A stretch of 64,000 bases of DNA from Desulfobacterales bacterium (GTDB lineage: Bacteria > Desulfobacterota > Desulfobulbia > Desulfobulbales > JAGXFP01), in contig JAGXFP010000050.1 in the NCBI GenBank assembly GCA_024637225.1, positions 75,905-139,904 of the forward strand, given 5' to 3'. The position numbers and the translations under genes are program-made. Shown here in pieces: positions 33,126 through 42,215 of this stretch; positions within the stretch are counted from its first letter, which is position 1, and the number at the start of each line of letters is the position of its first letter. The notes below the pieces were generated by a model. It did no database searches. It worked only from the letters and a program-made list of their open reading frames with translations, and was not told where the DNA came from.

Positions 33126-35006
33126 TCAGAAGTTTTTATCGATCTTGACTTCCGCCCGCTCCCGCAACAGGTTGAGCCAGGCACTCAGGATATCGTCCTC
33201 GTTTTCAGAGAGCAGCTCCCGGCGGATCTCTTCTTCTTTTGCCGCGAACTCCTCCTCGGAAGCTTGCTCTTCCGCTTGAAACTCCGCCACACAGAGGGTT
33301 TCACCCGAAGCAACCACCGTTTCCGGATAGGGTGCCGCCGCGGTCAGCCCAAGGCCGGCTTCAACCAGAGGCGAGGGCAGATCGGCGTCCTCCCGCTCGG
33401 CCCTGGAGATCAACGGCGACTCTTCGGCTTTCAGACCCAGCCGGGCTGCTTGATCCTGAAGGGATGCACCTTCCTTGACCACGGTCAGCACTTCCTCGGC
33501 AGCCTCCCGGGCCAGTTGCCGCGAGCGTTGTTCGACGAAATCTTTTTTGACCCGCTCTTCAATTTTGTTCAAGGCCGGCACCGCGGGCTCCCGGATCTCC
33601 TCGACATATAGGATTGCGTAACTGTCACTTCCCTCAAGCAGCGAGCTCAACTCCCCCTCCTTGAGACTGAATGCCGCCTCCAGGAAAACGGGATTGGATT
33701 TGAAAGGCCCGACCGCCTTTTGCCGGCTGAAAAATTCAGTTTCCTTTATCTGGCCGCCGCTTGCGGCGTAGTTGGCCAGACTGCCGGAGAGGATGATTTG
33801 CTCATACGCGGCATTGGCCTGCTTGAAGGCAAGATTTTTGATCTCTTCATCCTTGATCTCGGCAATAATTTCGTCACGAACCTCGTCGAGGCTTTTCAGA
33901 CGCGCGGGCTTGATCTCTTCAACCTTGATCACATGATAACCGAAATCGGAGCGGGCCATAGTCAGGCCGCCTTCCTCCAGACGGAAAACGGCATCTTCGA
34001 AAGGTTTGACCATCTGGCCGCGCTCAAAAAAGCCAAGATCGCCGCCCCGGGATGCCGAGCCCAGGTCATCGGATTCTTCCCGGGCCAGCTCGGCAAAATC
34101 GGCCCCTTCCCGGGCTTGTTCCAGGAGTTCTTCGGCCTTTTGCCTTTTGACGAAAATCTCCTCCTGACTTTCGCTCTCGTCGCTCATGATCAGAATATGG
34201 CGGGCCCGGCGCTGTTCGGGTACCACATAATCGTCCCGGTTCTCCTGGAAATAAGAGGCTATCGACTCCTCGGGAATTTCCACTTCGGACTTTTCGTCGA
34301 ACGGGAAGCGGACGTATTTCATCTTGAGCTGTGGCTCGCCACGGTATTGTTCCTTATGCTCCTCGAAAAATTCGGCAAGGGCTCCGGCGTCGATCTCGAC
34401 CTTGTCGGCAAAATCGGCCGGATTGAAGGCCACATAGGAAAATTGCCGCCGTTTGTAATTGTATTCGAAACGATCACGGAGTTCAGAGTCGGGCACCCCG
34501 CCGAAACGGGCCAGATGGTCGGTCACTTTGGTAACCAGCAGATCGTCCTTCATCGACTTTTCGAACTCGGCAACGCTCATCCGGCTGCCGGCCAGTATTT
34601 GCCGGTACCATTCGGCATCGAACCGTCCCTCGTTGCGGAAGGCCTCCATATCGCGGATCGCGTCGCGCACCTCGCTGTCACTTACCGTCAGGCCGATCCG
34701 TTGCGCGGCCTGCCTGATCAGGCTCCGCTGAATCAAGCCCTCCAAGACCTGCTCCTTAAGACCAAGTGACTGCAAAAGACCATCAGGTATGCTGCCGCCG
34801 AGCTGGTCGCGCAACTGGCTGAACCGCTCGTCATAGGTGCGCTGATATTCGGAATAAGGGATCGGTTCATCGTTTACGGTGGCCACCGCGTTGACTCCGC
34901 TGCCCTGCTGGCCACCGACTCCCCAGAAGACAAAGACCAGGATGATCGCCACAATGATCACCTGAATAACGGTTGACTGTGCCTTTTGCCGTAAGAATTC
35001 AAGCAT
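33126..35006 (-). CDS. ppiD: Periplasmic foldase PpiD (SurA_N/parvulin)
   Basis: 626 residues. An N-terminal single span (IQVIIVAIILVFVFWGVG) anchors it facing the periplasm, followed by a SurA_N-type chaperone region and one parvulin-like PPIase domain (about 265-355; RRARHILIMSDE, DLGSASRGGDLGFFERGQMVKPFEDAVF, GYHVIKVEEI). The C-terminal part is helical. The total fits PpiD. It assists folding of outer-membrane and secreted proteins. Just upstream (35050) sits a 68-bp MITE derivative, about 44 bp before the ATG. Confidence 0.93.
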   Translation of the reverse strand: MLEFLRQKAQSTVIQVIIVAIILVFVFWGVGGQQGSGVNAVATVNDEPIPYSEYQRTYDERFSQLRDQLGGSIPDGLLQSLGLKEQVLEGLIQRSLIRQAAQRIGLTVSDSEVRDAIRDMEAFRNEGRFDAEWYRQILAGSRMSVAEFEKSMKDDLLVTKVTDHLARFGGVPDSELRDRFEYNYKRRQFSYVAFNPADFADKVEIDAGALAEFFEEHKEQYRGEPQLKMKYVRFPFDEKSEVEIPEESIASYFQENRDDYVVPEQRRARHILIMSDESESQEEIFVKRQKAEELLEQAREGADFAELAREESDDLGSASRGGDLGFFERGQMVKPFEDAVFRLEEGGLTMARSDFGYHVIKVEEIKPARLKSLDEVRDEIIAEIKDEEIKNLAFKQANAAYEQIILSGSLANYAASGGQIKETEFFSRQKAVGPFKSNPVFLEAAFSLKEGELSSLLEGSDSYAILYVEEIREPAVPALNKIEERVKKDFVEQRSRQLAREAAEEVLTVVKEGASLQDQAARLGLKAEESPLISRAEREDADLPSPLVEAGLGLTAAAPYPETVVASGETLCVAEFQAEEQASEEEFAAKEEEIRRELLSENEDDILSAWLNLLRERAEVKIDKNF

Positions 35007-35049
35007 GCTGTAGGATTCTCCTCAAATTATTTGGGATGAATATATATTA

Positions 35050-35117
35050 CCTGAATCCGTGAGCGTTCGAGGCAGAGCGGCGGGGTGTACCCACCACGAA
35101 GCCGTCACGGATTCAGG
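35050..35117. mobile_element. MITE family A, internally deleted copy (68 bp)
   Basis: Complete 13-bp terminal inverted repeats CCTGAATCCGTGA / TCACGGATTCAGG enclose only 42 bp. It is flanked by identical 5-bp direct repeats TATTA (35045-35049 and 35118-35122), so it moved as a unit. Confidence 0.88.
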
Positions 35118-35502
35118 TATTAATGAACAGGGGATTAATCCTAAGTTTTTTCTAAAAAAGCGTCAATCTTTTTGATACATCGGGGAATAAAAGAGAATCG
35201 GGGCATGAAACGAATAAAGGAAAGTACCCGCAAGATCCAAGCGGGTAATCGGCCGCTCGGGTTTCGACCATTTCCCTTGCTTCGGTAAGGGGTAAGCTGC
35301 CAAAAATACCGCGCCGAGGACTATCCACGACCTTTCCCCCGCCTCGGCCCCCATGGCGGTTCCCAGATACTTTGCAGTGGGAGAAGTGTCAGCATGAAGG
35401 AAGCCGGGCAAAGTCGCAAAAAAAATGACACAAGGGGATTTGCGTCCGGGACAAGCGCAAAGATCCGGCAACCTTCAGGGCCGGCCTCGAATAAGCGACC
35501 GT
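35118..35502. other. Intergenic region upstream of ppiD
   Basis: 385 bp with no supported gene. A 102-codon minus-strand frame at 35163-35471 lacks a Shine-Dalgarno and any family signature. No strong terminator or promoter is visible. Confidence 0.45.
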
Positions 35503-35721
35503 TTAAGCCTGGACCGGTATCCCCCTCTCCTTGAGATCGAGAAGAACCGCCTCGACCTGCTCCTTATTGCAGTCGTCGATGGAGTAGACGTTTTTCATGC
35601 CGTCCCTGAACATCAAGGCGAGATGGCCGTTTCGGTCGATAAAGACCTCCTTGATATGATCGTTATCCAGCCAAGGCTTGAGTTCTTCCATGAAATCATT
35701 GAGAGTGCAATTTTTCATCAT
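35503..35721 (-). CDS. Small conserved-looking protein of unknown function
   Basis: 72 residues: MMKNCTLNDFMEELKPWLD, then DHIKEVFIDRNGHLALMFRDGMKNVYSIDDCNKEQVEAVLLDLKERGIPV. The alternating pattern suggests an alpha/beta fold with a beta hairpin in the middle. A GGAG Shine-Dalgarno and balanced codon use make it look real. Two adjacent ATGs; the first or second may be used. I do not recognise the family. It lies 130 bp after the 35851 gene on the same strand. Confidence 0.65.
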   Translation of the reverse strand: MMKNCTLNDFMEELKPWLDNDHIKEVFIDRNGHLALMFRDGMKNVYSIDDCNKEQVEAVLLDLKERGIPVQA

Positions 35722-35850
35722 TATTCTCCGTCACTGGTAAGATACGCCGCGGCATATTGTATCTGTCGATTTTCATCCCGCCGGGGATGGATGCCGGAGC
35801 CTCTCCTTGTCAGATTCATTTTGCGGAACCGGGATTACGGGCCACCTGGT

Positions 35851-36297
35851 TTATTCGCCGAAATCGGGGAACTTGAACTTGAGAGACTCCTTATCGTCCT
35901 TGCGTTCCACCTTGACCTGGACATCGAATTGACCGTTCCGCAATCCCAGGGAGAGGGGCATCGAGGCGCTATCTTCTTCAAGATGCAGAATGGTTCTGAT
36001 GATTCCCACAATCCTATCAAAAACTTCTGGCGGCGGCGCCTTCACCGAGCTCTTCTCGCCATCCCCTTTGACGACCACGGTCAATTGGCCTTTCTTCTTT
36101 TTATAGTTGAGCTTCCGGGCCTTTTCGGTAATGGCGTACATGATAGTCAGGGCCAGGTATTTAAGACTGTCCTCGTCAAGATCGTCGGTTGGCGTCGTCG
36201 TCGCCGCTTCCTGGATCTGGGCCTTGAAATCGGTTTCGAGATAACAATCGCACATCTCGATGAGTTTCTGGTGCAAATTGGGATCATGAATTTCCAT
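35851..36297 (-). CDS. Hypothetical protein, cytoplasmic, unknown function
   Basis: 148 residues without signal peptide or span: MEIHDPNLHQKLIEMCDCYLETDFKAQI, a helical first half with LKYLALTIMYAITEKA, then a beta strand pair KGQLTVVVKGDG and QFDVQVKVERKDD, ending FKFPDFGE. AAGGAG precedes the ATG. Two short antiparallel strands around a helical core are visible but no family is recognised. Possibly an operon with 35503. Confidence 0.7.
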   Translation of the reverse strand: MEIHDPNLHQKLIEMCDCYLETDFKAQIQEAATTTPTDDLDEDSLKYLALTIMYAITEKARKLNYKKKKGQLTVVVKGDGEKSSVKAPPPEVFDRIVGIIRTILHLEEDSASMPLSLGLRNGQFDVQVKVERKDDKESLKFKFPDFGE

Positions 36298-36630
36298 GGA
36301 TACTCCTTGAGCGGTTTTGACATAAAGAGGCTAGCGCTGTCCGTGCTTGCCTCACCCTGTGGCCGGTTAGTATTTCATTTGGCTCTTTACCTGACTTCAC
36401 TAAGTACTTTAGTAATACATATTCCCTTTAAAGTACAGGATCTGTCAAGCGTAAATGAGCCACGGCGGGCGGTGGCCGCCGTTTTCAGCGATTTCGCAAG
36501 AAGCCGCGAGAGGATCGGCCAACAACTTGGCCTATTGATTATACGGAGAAAATTGAGCGATTTTCGCCGATGAGCTTTCCGGATAGCTTCCTACAGATCG
36601 GACGTTTTTACTGGGTGAAAACCGACAGAT
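36298..36630. other. Intergenic region
   Basis: 433 bp between the hypothetical gene and the J-domain gene including the repeat below. This part has a 7-bp GC-rich hairpin with T-run (ACGGCGG ... CCGCCGT then TTTT, 36462-36485) on the plus strand. No gene seen. Confidence 0.4.
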
Positions 36631-36737
36631 CCAAGGCGCACGAATTTCAAGGAATGATGCGTACTTCAGTACGCTGCAATGACGAGATAATTTGCAGAAA
36701 CGCGGGAGCTGGCGACTTTTTGCGACGCCATCATTTT
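36631..36737. repeat. GCGACGCC-type repeat unit with a GTACTTCAGTAC palindrome
   Basis: About 107 bp, nearly identical to 42381-42478: shared blocks are CAAGGCGCAC, GCGTACTTCAGTACGC, CTGCAATGACGA, AATTTGCAG and the end GACTTTTTGCGACGCCAT. The right end overlaps the 3' end of the J-domain gene by a few bases, so the repeat may have replaced the original end of that gene. Confidence 0.75.
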
Positions 36738-37741
36738 TTGTTTTTACGGAGATGCCGATACAGCTCGGTCAACCTGACGAAATCGTCGTGCTCGCCACCC
36801 TTGTCGGGATGATGGGCGTGGACGAGTTTCCGGTACAGGGTGGTGAAGCTCGCCTTGCTCATCCGCTCAAGCTCGGCCCGGTCGACCCCGAATAACTCGA
36901 CCACCTCCCGGTCATCGACCGCCACCTTTTTTTCGGGAAAGCGAAAAGAACGGCGCCCGTTCATGAACCGGCGGATATACTCTTCCTCGAACGACCCGGC
37001 CGGGAAGCCATAGTCGAAAAACATTACAAGGTAACGGCTCAGATAGCCGGTCAAGGCCCGCTCATCCAGACCGGCTCCGAAAGAGGGGTCTTCGAACAAC
37101 CGACAGAACTCGCTTTCAAAAATCTCCTCCAGCTTCTCCTGATCGAGCCCTTCGGGCATCAACCGGGCCGCGGTTTCCGAGAAAAACTTCTGCAGATCGA
37201 AGATCACGTAGACATATTGGCGAAACTCCGTCGATTCGAGGACCAATTCCTGGACCAGGAAGAACTGCTCCAGTTCGTCCCGGGACTTGTAGAGGAGGGG
37301 CAGAAACAGCTTCGGAGAGGCTTTATGGAGCCGGGCCTGGCTCAGGGAGGCATAGCGCAGGTAATGGAGGCGTCTTTTGTCAAAAAGGTGGGTGCGCTGC
37401 TCAAGGTGGGCGAGATCGGCTGCGGATAGTTTCCGGGGAGAAAAGTTCCGGTAGCCGGCGCCGAAAAACTCGGCCTGCCGCCGGGCGGCGGGCTCCAGGA
37501 ACGGCAGGAACAACTCTTCCAGGTCGGTTTCATCCGGGCTGATCCGCCTGCGGGCGACCACAGCTTCGAGCTCCGGATCGAGGTAAAAGGCGCCCCGGCC
37601 GGAATAGTGGATAAACCGGACCGGATCGCTGCCCAGATCGAACAGGTCCCGGGCGACAAAACAATCAAGCTGCGGAGCGGGCACCGACTCCCGGATGACA
37701 TACCGGACCGTGCCATATTCGTTTATACGGGCAATATACAT
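36731..37741 (-). CDS. Protein with C-terminal J domain (DnaJ-like co-chaperone)
   Basis: 336 residues from the ATG at 37741; the open frame continues 49 codons into the adjacent MITE, which I exclude. The J domain is at the C-terminus (about 278-336; FTTLYRKLVHAHHPDKGGEHDDFVRLTELYRHL, with HPD). The preceding 270 residues form no domain I recognise. J proteins stimulate DnaK ATPase; the N-terminal part would pick the client. Its Shine-Dalgarno AGGAAG is made partly of the last bases of the MITE (CAGG) and partly of the flank. It was probably an operon with polA before that insertion. Confidence 0.85.
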   Translation of the reverse strand: MYIARINEYGTVRYVIRESVPAPQLDCFVARDLFDLGSDPVRFIHYSGRGAFYLDPELEAVVARRRISPDETDLEELFLPFLEPAARRQAEFFGAGYRNFSPRKLSAADLAHLEQRTHLFDKRRLHYLRYASLSQARLHKASPKLFLPLLYKSRDELEQFFLVQELVLESTEFRQYVYVIFDLQKFFSETAARLMPEGLDQEKLEEIFESEFCRLFEDPSFGAGLDERALTGYLSRYLVMFFDYGFPAGSFEEEYIRRFMNGRRSFRFPEKKVAVDDREVVELFGVDRAELERMSKASFTTLYRKLVHAHHPDKGGEHDDFVRLTELYRHLRKNKK

Positions 37742-37749
37742 GGGTTCTT

Positions 37750-37967
37750 CCTGAATCCGTGACGGCTTCTTGGTGAATTTCTTTGTCACTTTGTAATTGC
37801 ATTTGATAATCGTTTTCCCCTGAATTGCCAGAGGATACCCTGCCGCCCTGCGGGGCGTCCGATAACGGCGCATTTGCCGCGTTGGCAACTCGTTGACATA
37901 CCATAAGTATTATCAACATCGTTGCCGCCTTGCATCTGCACCGTTCTCGAACGCTCACGGATTCAGG
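37750..37967 (-). mobile_element. MITE family A, full copy between polA and the J-domain gene
   Basis: 218 bp with perfect 13-bp inverted ends (CCTGAATCCGTGA / TCACGGATTCAGG), flanked by the 5-bp direct repeat TTCTT (37745-37749 and 37968-37972). It shares with 49467 the CAGATGCAAGGCGGCAAC block, TATGTCAACGAGTTGCCAAC-like block and CCCCGCAGGGCGGC block, on the minus strand. It occupies almost the whole polA/J-gene gap. Confidence 0.92.
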
Positions 37968-37973
37968 TTCTTC

Positions 37974-40667
37974 TCAGGTCTCGGCCAGGTTTGATCCTGT
38001 CGAGAGATTGACCTCCAACGGCACGTCGAGCCGCATCACCGACTCCATGGCAGTCCCGACCAGTTCCCTGGTTACCGCCAGTTGGTCTTCGGGAACCTCG
38101 AGGACCAGTTCATCGTGAATCTGCAACAGGACCCTGGCCCCGAGTTTTTCGGCCTTGAGCTGCCGGTCCACCTCGATGGCGGCCAGTTTGATAATATCGG
38201 CCGCCGTGCCTTGGATCGGGGTATTGACGGCGATCCGTTCAGCCGCCTCCCGCTGCATCCGGTTACTGCTCTTAAGATCCGGCAGCTGCCGGCGGCGTTT
38301 GAGCATCGTGGTCACATAACCCTTTTGCCGGGCCCCCGCGACCACCGTCTCCATAAATTCCTTTACTCCCGGATAGTGCTCGAAGTAGCGCTCAATGAAA
38401 GTGGCCGCCTCCTTGCGGCTCAGGTTGAGCCGCGCGGCAAGCCCGAAGGCGCTGATCCCGTAGACGATGCTGAAATTGATGGTCTTGGCGACCCGCCGCA
38501 TCTCCGGGGTGACGAAACCGGAGCTGACCCGGAAGATCTCCACCGCCGTCTGGTGATGGATATCCTTCCCGGCCCGGAAATCGTCGATCAGGGCCGCATC
38601 CTTTGCGTAATGGGCCATAACCCGCAGATCAATCTGCGAGTAATCGGCGGCCAGGAAGACGTGGCCGGGGGCGGCGATAAAGGCCCGCCTGATCTTCTGC
38701 CCTTCCGGGGTGCGGATCGGGATATTCTGCAGATTGGGATTGCTGCTCGACAGCCGGCCGGTGGCGGTCACCGTCTGGTTGAACGAAGAGTGGACCCGGC
38801 TGGTCCTAGGGTGAATCTGCTCCAGGAGGGTGTCGACATAGTTCGACTTCAGCTTGGCCAGATTGCGGTAATTTATCACCAGGATCGGCAGGTCGTGATA
38901 GCGGCCTAGATTTTCCAGAACCTTGGCGTCGGTGGAATAGCCGGTCTTGGTCTTGCGGCCCTGGGGAAGTTTCAGTTTTTCGAAGAGAATCTCGCCGAGC
39001 TGCTTGGGCGAACCGATATTGAACGACTCGCCGGCCAACCGGCAGATCTCTTCTTCCAAACCGTCCAGATTGTCTTCGAATTCCCGGGACAATCTTTTGA
39101 GCTCTTCCCGATCCACGGTGATTCCCGCCAATTCCATCTCGGCCAGGACCGGAATAATCAGGCACTCGACCTGTTCGAAAAGGTCCCACAAATCGAGTTC
39201 CACCAGCTGCGGCCGAAAATGATCCCAGAGCATCAGGGCCACGTCGACATCCTCGCAGGAATAGTCCGCGGCGGCTTGCGGCGGGACAAAGGCGAAGTTC
39301 AGATCCTTCTTTTTTCCCCGGCCTTTCTCCTGGCCGGTGATTTCGTCAAACGAGGTCGGTTTGAGTTCCAAAAGCTCTTCGGCGAGATCGTCAAGCTTGT
39401 GGGAACGCCGGGCCGGGGCGATCAGGTAGGAGCAAAGCATCGTATCCCAGAGGCGGCCAGCCAGCCGCACCCCCTGGTTGCGGAAAACGCTGTAATCGAA
39501 CTTCAGGTTATGGCCGATTTTCGGCAGTTTCGGATCGGTAAGCAGCGGCCCGAGAACCTCCAGGGCCTCCGTCAGTGGAATCTGGCCGGCCACCGGCGCG
39601 CCGTCACCATCGAGATGCCCGATCGGCACGTACCAGGCCACGCCGATCTCGGCGGCCAGGGAGATTCCGACCAGATCCGCGCTCAGCGGATCAAGGCCGG
39701 AGGTCTCGACATCGACTGCCAAGTGGGGCCCCTCGGCCAGTTTTCCGGCCAGTCCCCGCAGTTCATCGATGTCGCTGACCAGCCGGTAACCGCTGCGGTC
39801 AAGGGCCGGAGTTGCGACCTCGCTTTTCAAAAGCCGGTTAAAACCGAGGAAGGTGAAAAGCTCGCGCAGCTTGTCGTTATCGGGCTTGGGCAGCAGGTAA
39901 TCTTCGAGCTCGGCGGGTACCGCCAGATCTTCCCGGAGCCGGATCAGATCCCGGGAGAGCATGGCCGCCTCGCGATTTTCCGCGAGCTTATCGGCAAGTT
40001 TTTTGGCGCGGATCTCATCGAGCCTTTGGTACAGGTTGTCCAGGGAACCAAATTCCACAATCAGCTTGGCGGCCGTTTTCGGGCCCACCCCCGGCACCCC
40101 CGGGATATTGTCGGAACTGTCGCCGATCAGGGCGAAATAGTCGAGAAGGGCATCCACCGACACCCCGTATTTGGCGGCCACCCCGTCCCGGTCGAAATAG
40201 CGGTCATTCATCGGGTCCCAGAAGCCGGTTTTCCGATCGACCAGCTGCATGAGATCCTTGTCGCCGGAGACCACCACCACCTCATGCCCTTTTCTTTCCA
40301 GGTGCCGGGCCGCCGAGGCGATCAGGTCATCCGCCTCGAAACCGGCCTCTTCGAGAAAGCGGATATTATAGGCCGCCACCGCGTCCCGCACGTAGGGGAT
40401 CTGGCAGGCCAGGTCCTCGGGCATCGGTGGCCGGTTGGCCTTGTAATCCTTATAGATCTCGTGACGGAAAGTCGGACCCTTCAAATCGAAGGCCACCGCC
40501 ATATAACGCGGCTCCTTTTCCCGGATCACCCGCAGGAGGATATTGATAAAACCGAAAACCGCGTGGGTCGGCAGGCCGCTGCTGTTGGTCAGCGGTGAAA
40601 TGGCATGATAGGCCCGGTAGATATAGGCGCTGCCGTCGATTAGATAAACCGGTTCCGATTTGGTCAT
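37974..40667 (-). CDS. polA: DNA polymerase I
   Basis: 897 residues, full length. 5'-3' exonuclease domain about 1-290 (LIDGSAYIYRAYHA, VVSGDKDLMQLV, GVPGVGPKTAAKLI), 3'-5' exonuclease about 300-490 with metal-binding residues visible (AVDVETSGLD, GHNLKFDYSV, YSCEDVDVAL) and polymerase domain to the end (motif A DYSQIDLRVMAHY, O-helix RRVAKTINFSIVYG, motif C QIHDELVLEVP). Repairs and processes Okazaki fragments. Followed 6 bp later by the MITE and then the J-domain gene. Confidence 0.97.
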   Translation of the reverse strand: MTKSEPVYLIDGSAYIYRAYHAISPLTNSSGLPTHAVFGFINILLRVIREKEPRYMAVAFDLKGPTFRHEIYKDYKANRPPMPEDLACQIPYVRDAVAAYNIRFLEEAGFEADDLIASAARHLERKGHEVVVVSGDKDLMQLVDRKTGFWDPMNDRYFDRDGVAAKYGVSVDALLDYFALIGDSSDNIPGVPGVGPKTAAKLIVEFGSLDNLYQRLDEIRAKKLADKLAENREAAMLSRDLIRLREDLAVPAELEDYLLPKPDNDKLRELFTFLGFNRLLKSEVATPALDRSGYRLVSDIDELRGLAGKLAEGPHLAVDVETSGLDPLSADLVGISLAAEIGVAWYVPIGHLDGDGAPVAGQIPLTEALEVLGPLLTDPKLPKIGHNLKFDYSVFRNQGVRLAGRLWDTMLCSYLIAPARRSHKLDDLAEELLELKPTSFDEITGQEKGRGKKKDLNFAFVPPQAAADYSCEDVDVALMLWDHFRPQLVELDLWDLFEQVECLIIPVLAEMELAGITVDREELKRLSREFEDNLDGLEEEICRLAGESFNIGSPKQLGEILFEKLKLPQGRKTKTGYSTDAKVLENLGRYHDLPILVINYRNLAKLKSNYVDTLLEQIHPRTSRVHSSFNQTVTATGRLSSSNPNLQNIPIRTPEGQKIRRAFIAAPGHVFLAADYSQIDLRVMAHYAKDAALIDDFRAGKDIHHQTAVEIFRVSSGFVTPEMRRVAKTINFSIVYGISAFGLAARLNLSRKEAATFIERYFEHYPGVKEFMETVVAGARQKGYVTTMLKRRRQLPDLKSSNRMQREAAERIAVNTPIQGTAADIIKLAAIEVDRQLKAEKLGARVLLQIHDELVLEVPEDQLAVTRELVGTAMESVMRLDVPLEVNLSTGSNLAET

Positions 40668-40812
40668 TTTCCGTCTATAGTTTGATTTTTGCTGAATCGG
40701 TGAGCGTTCGAGCCAGGATCCCTTACGACGCCGTCGCCCTTCCGCACTGGGCCGAGGAACTGCACAACAACTCTAGAATCATCCGAATCTACCATAAAAA
40801 GAGAATATCTCC
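40668..40812. other. Divergent polA/sfsA promoter region with a MITE terminus
   Basis: GCTGAATCGGTGAGCGTTCGAG (shown as 40691-40712) matches the left end of MITE family A with two mismatches; the rest of the element is missing. Both promoters must lie within these 145 bp. Confidence 0.5.
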
Positions 40813-41517
40813 ATGCTATTCAACCAGACCCTGCAACCCGCCATCCTGCTGCGCCGCTACCAGAGATTTCTGGCCGACGTCGAACTGCCGAACGGCGAAG
40901 CGCTCACCGTACACTGTCCCAATACCGGAAGCATGCTCGGTTGCAGCGCTCCCGGCTCGCCGGTGATGATCTCCCGGGCGGCCAATCCCGAACGCAAATA
41001 CCCCCACACTCTGGAGATGGTCGAGGTCGACGGCGGCTGGGTGGGGGTCAACACCTCGCGGACCAATAAACTGGTCAGGGAGGCCCTGGAGAACGGAGTC
41101 TTTCCGGAACTGGAGCCCTTCGACGAGATCAGGGCGGAGGTCAAGACCGGACGGAGCCGCCTCGATTTTCTCCTTGGTAACGGCAGGGAGATGACCTATC
41201 TGGAGGTGAAAAACTGCACCCTGTCCCAGGACGGGGTGGCCCGATTCCCCGATGCCGTTACGGCAAGGGGGACCAAGCATCTCCGGGAATTATTGACCCT
41301 GCGCGAGCAGGGATACCGGGCCGCGCTGATCTTCTGCGTCCAACTCGGAAATGTCAGCCACTTTGCTCCGGCCGCTCAAATCGACCCGCTCTACGCCGCA
41401 ACCCTGGCCGAGGTCGCCGACAAGGGGGTAATGATTCTGGCCTGCCGGGCCGAAGTTAGTCCGGCCGGCATCGTGGCGGACAAACGGCTGCCGGTCCTCT
41501 GCCGGGACGGCCAATAA
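40813..41517 (+). CDS. sfsA: Sugar fermentation stimulation protein homolog SfsA
   Basis: 234 residues. The family markers are RYQRFLADVELPNGEALTVHCPNTGSMLG at the start, VGVNTSRTNKLVREAL, RLDFLL and the nuclease-like core YLEVKNCTL with RFPDAVTARGTKHLREL. The fold is related to restriction endonucleases; SfsA binds DNA and its true role is unclear. Intact and monocistronic. Confidence 0.93.
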   Translation: MLFNQTLQPAILLRRYQRFLADVELPNGEALTVHCPNTGSMLGCSAPGSPVMISRAANPERKYPHTLEMVEVDGGWVGVNTSRTNKLVREALENGVFPELEPFDEIRAEVKTGRSRLDFLLGNGREMTYLEVKNCTLSQDGVARFPDAVTARGTKHLRELLTLREQGYRAALIFCVQLGNVSHFAPAAQIDPLYAATLAEVADKGVMILACRAEVSPAGIVADKRLPVLCRDGQ

Positions 41518-41565
41518 AGGAAACGGGGGAATCATAAGATCGGTAACGGGCAACATTAAGAAGTC

Positions 41566-41789
41566 AGAAGCCAGGAGCCAGGAGCCAGGAGCGAAAGGAC
41601 CTCCTAAATCCGTGACGATTTCACAGGGGGGCTGCTCTTATCAGTTTTCTGCTGCATGCGTTAATGGTTTGCCCCGGTCGCTACGGTTCACTTCGCCGAC
41701 CAGCAGGGCGCCGGGCAAGGGCTTCAAGAGACTGATTTTAAGGTTTTTCTCCTGGCTCCTGGCTCCTGGCTCCTGGCTCCTGGCTTCTG
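41566..41789. repeat. Heptameric GGAGCCA tract in inverted arms
   Basis: Left arm AGAAGCCAGGAGCCAGGAGC (41566-41592) and right arm of CTCCTGG units (41751-41789) are long inverted copies of a 7-base unit around a 160-bp unique centre that also carries a MITE-like CCTAAATCCGTGAC (about 41601). A similar pair lies at 59572-59838. Confidence 0.8.
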
Positions 41790-41794
41790 AATTC

Positions 41795-42184
41795 TCAGAC
41801 CTCCAGCTCCTCCAGCAGAACCTGCATGACCTCGCACTCCTTACAGGTCTTGATCTTATCCTTCCAGGTCTTGCGCGCCTTGCACTCGCAAATCGTCCCG
41901 TTGATAAACCAGCAGAATTTACCGGCCTGAAACTCCCAGGCGGGGCATTGTTTTTTCCGTTCGGGCGGGCACTTCTTGACCACCCAGCAAGGCCGGACCC
42001 CCTCGTCACCGCCCTTGAGCCTCGACAAGAGGAAATAGAGCTGCCGCTCGACATGGGTCGGCACGTTCCGCCAGCCCTGCTCATAGCTGTGGACGGCCTT
42101 GACCGAAAGCCCGAGCAACTCGGCAATCTGCTGCTGGGTCTTGTTTAGATGCTTCCTGAACTTTAAAAACTCGTTGCTGTCCAA
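41795..42184 (-). CDS. XRE-type HTH regulator fused to a two-CW domain
   Basis: 129 residues. Start is a TTG at 42184 with AGAGGTGGG in front. Residues 5-60 are an XRE helix-turn-helix (LNKTQQQIAELLGLSVKAVHSYEQGWR). Residues 66-125 are a two-CW cysteine-rich domain (CWVVKKCP ... QCPAWEFQAGKFCW ... CECKARK ... CKECEV), the same family as the protein at 10149. The cysteines probably carry a metal or redox-sensitive site that alters DNA binding, by analogy with other sensors; this is inference. It lies in repeat-rich DNA. Confidence 0.82.
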   Translation of the reverse strand: MDSNEFLKFRKHLNKTQQQIAELLGLSVKAVHSYEQGWRNVPTHVERQLYFLLSRLKGGDEGVRPCWVVKKCPPERKKQCPAWEFQAGKFCWFINGTICECKARKTWKDKIKTCKECEVMQVLLEELEV

Positions 42185-42215
42185 AACCCACCTCTTTTAA
42201 GAAAACGAACCATTT

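Noticed and set aside
35163-35471. 102-codon minus-strand open frame upstream of ppiD
   Set aside because: No Shine-Dalgarno, no family pattern, odd composition; left as intergenic.
37742-37888. N-terminal extension of the J-domain protein
   Set aside because: The extra 49 codons are MITE sequence; the ATG at 37741 has a usable Shine-Dalgarno.
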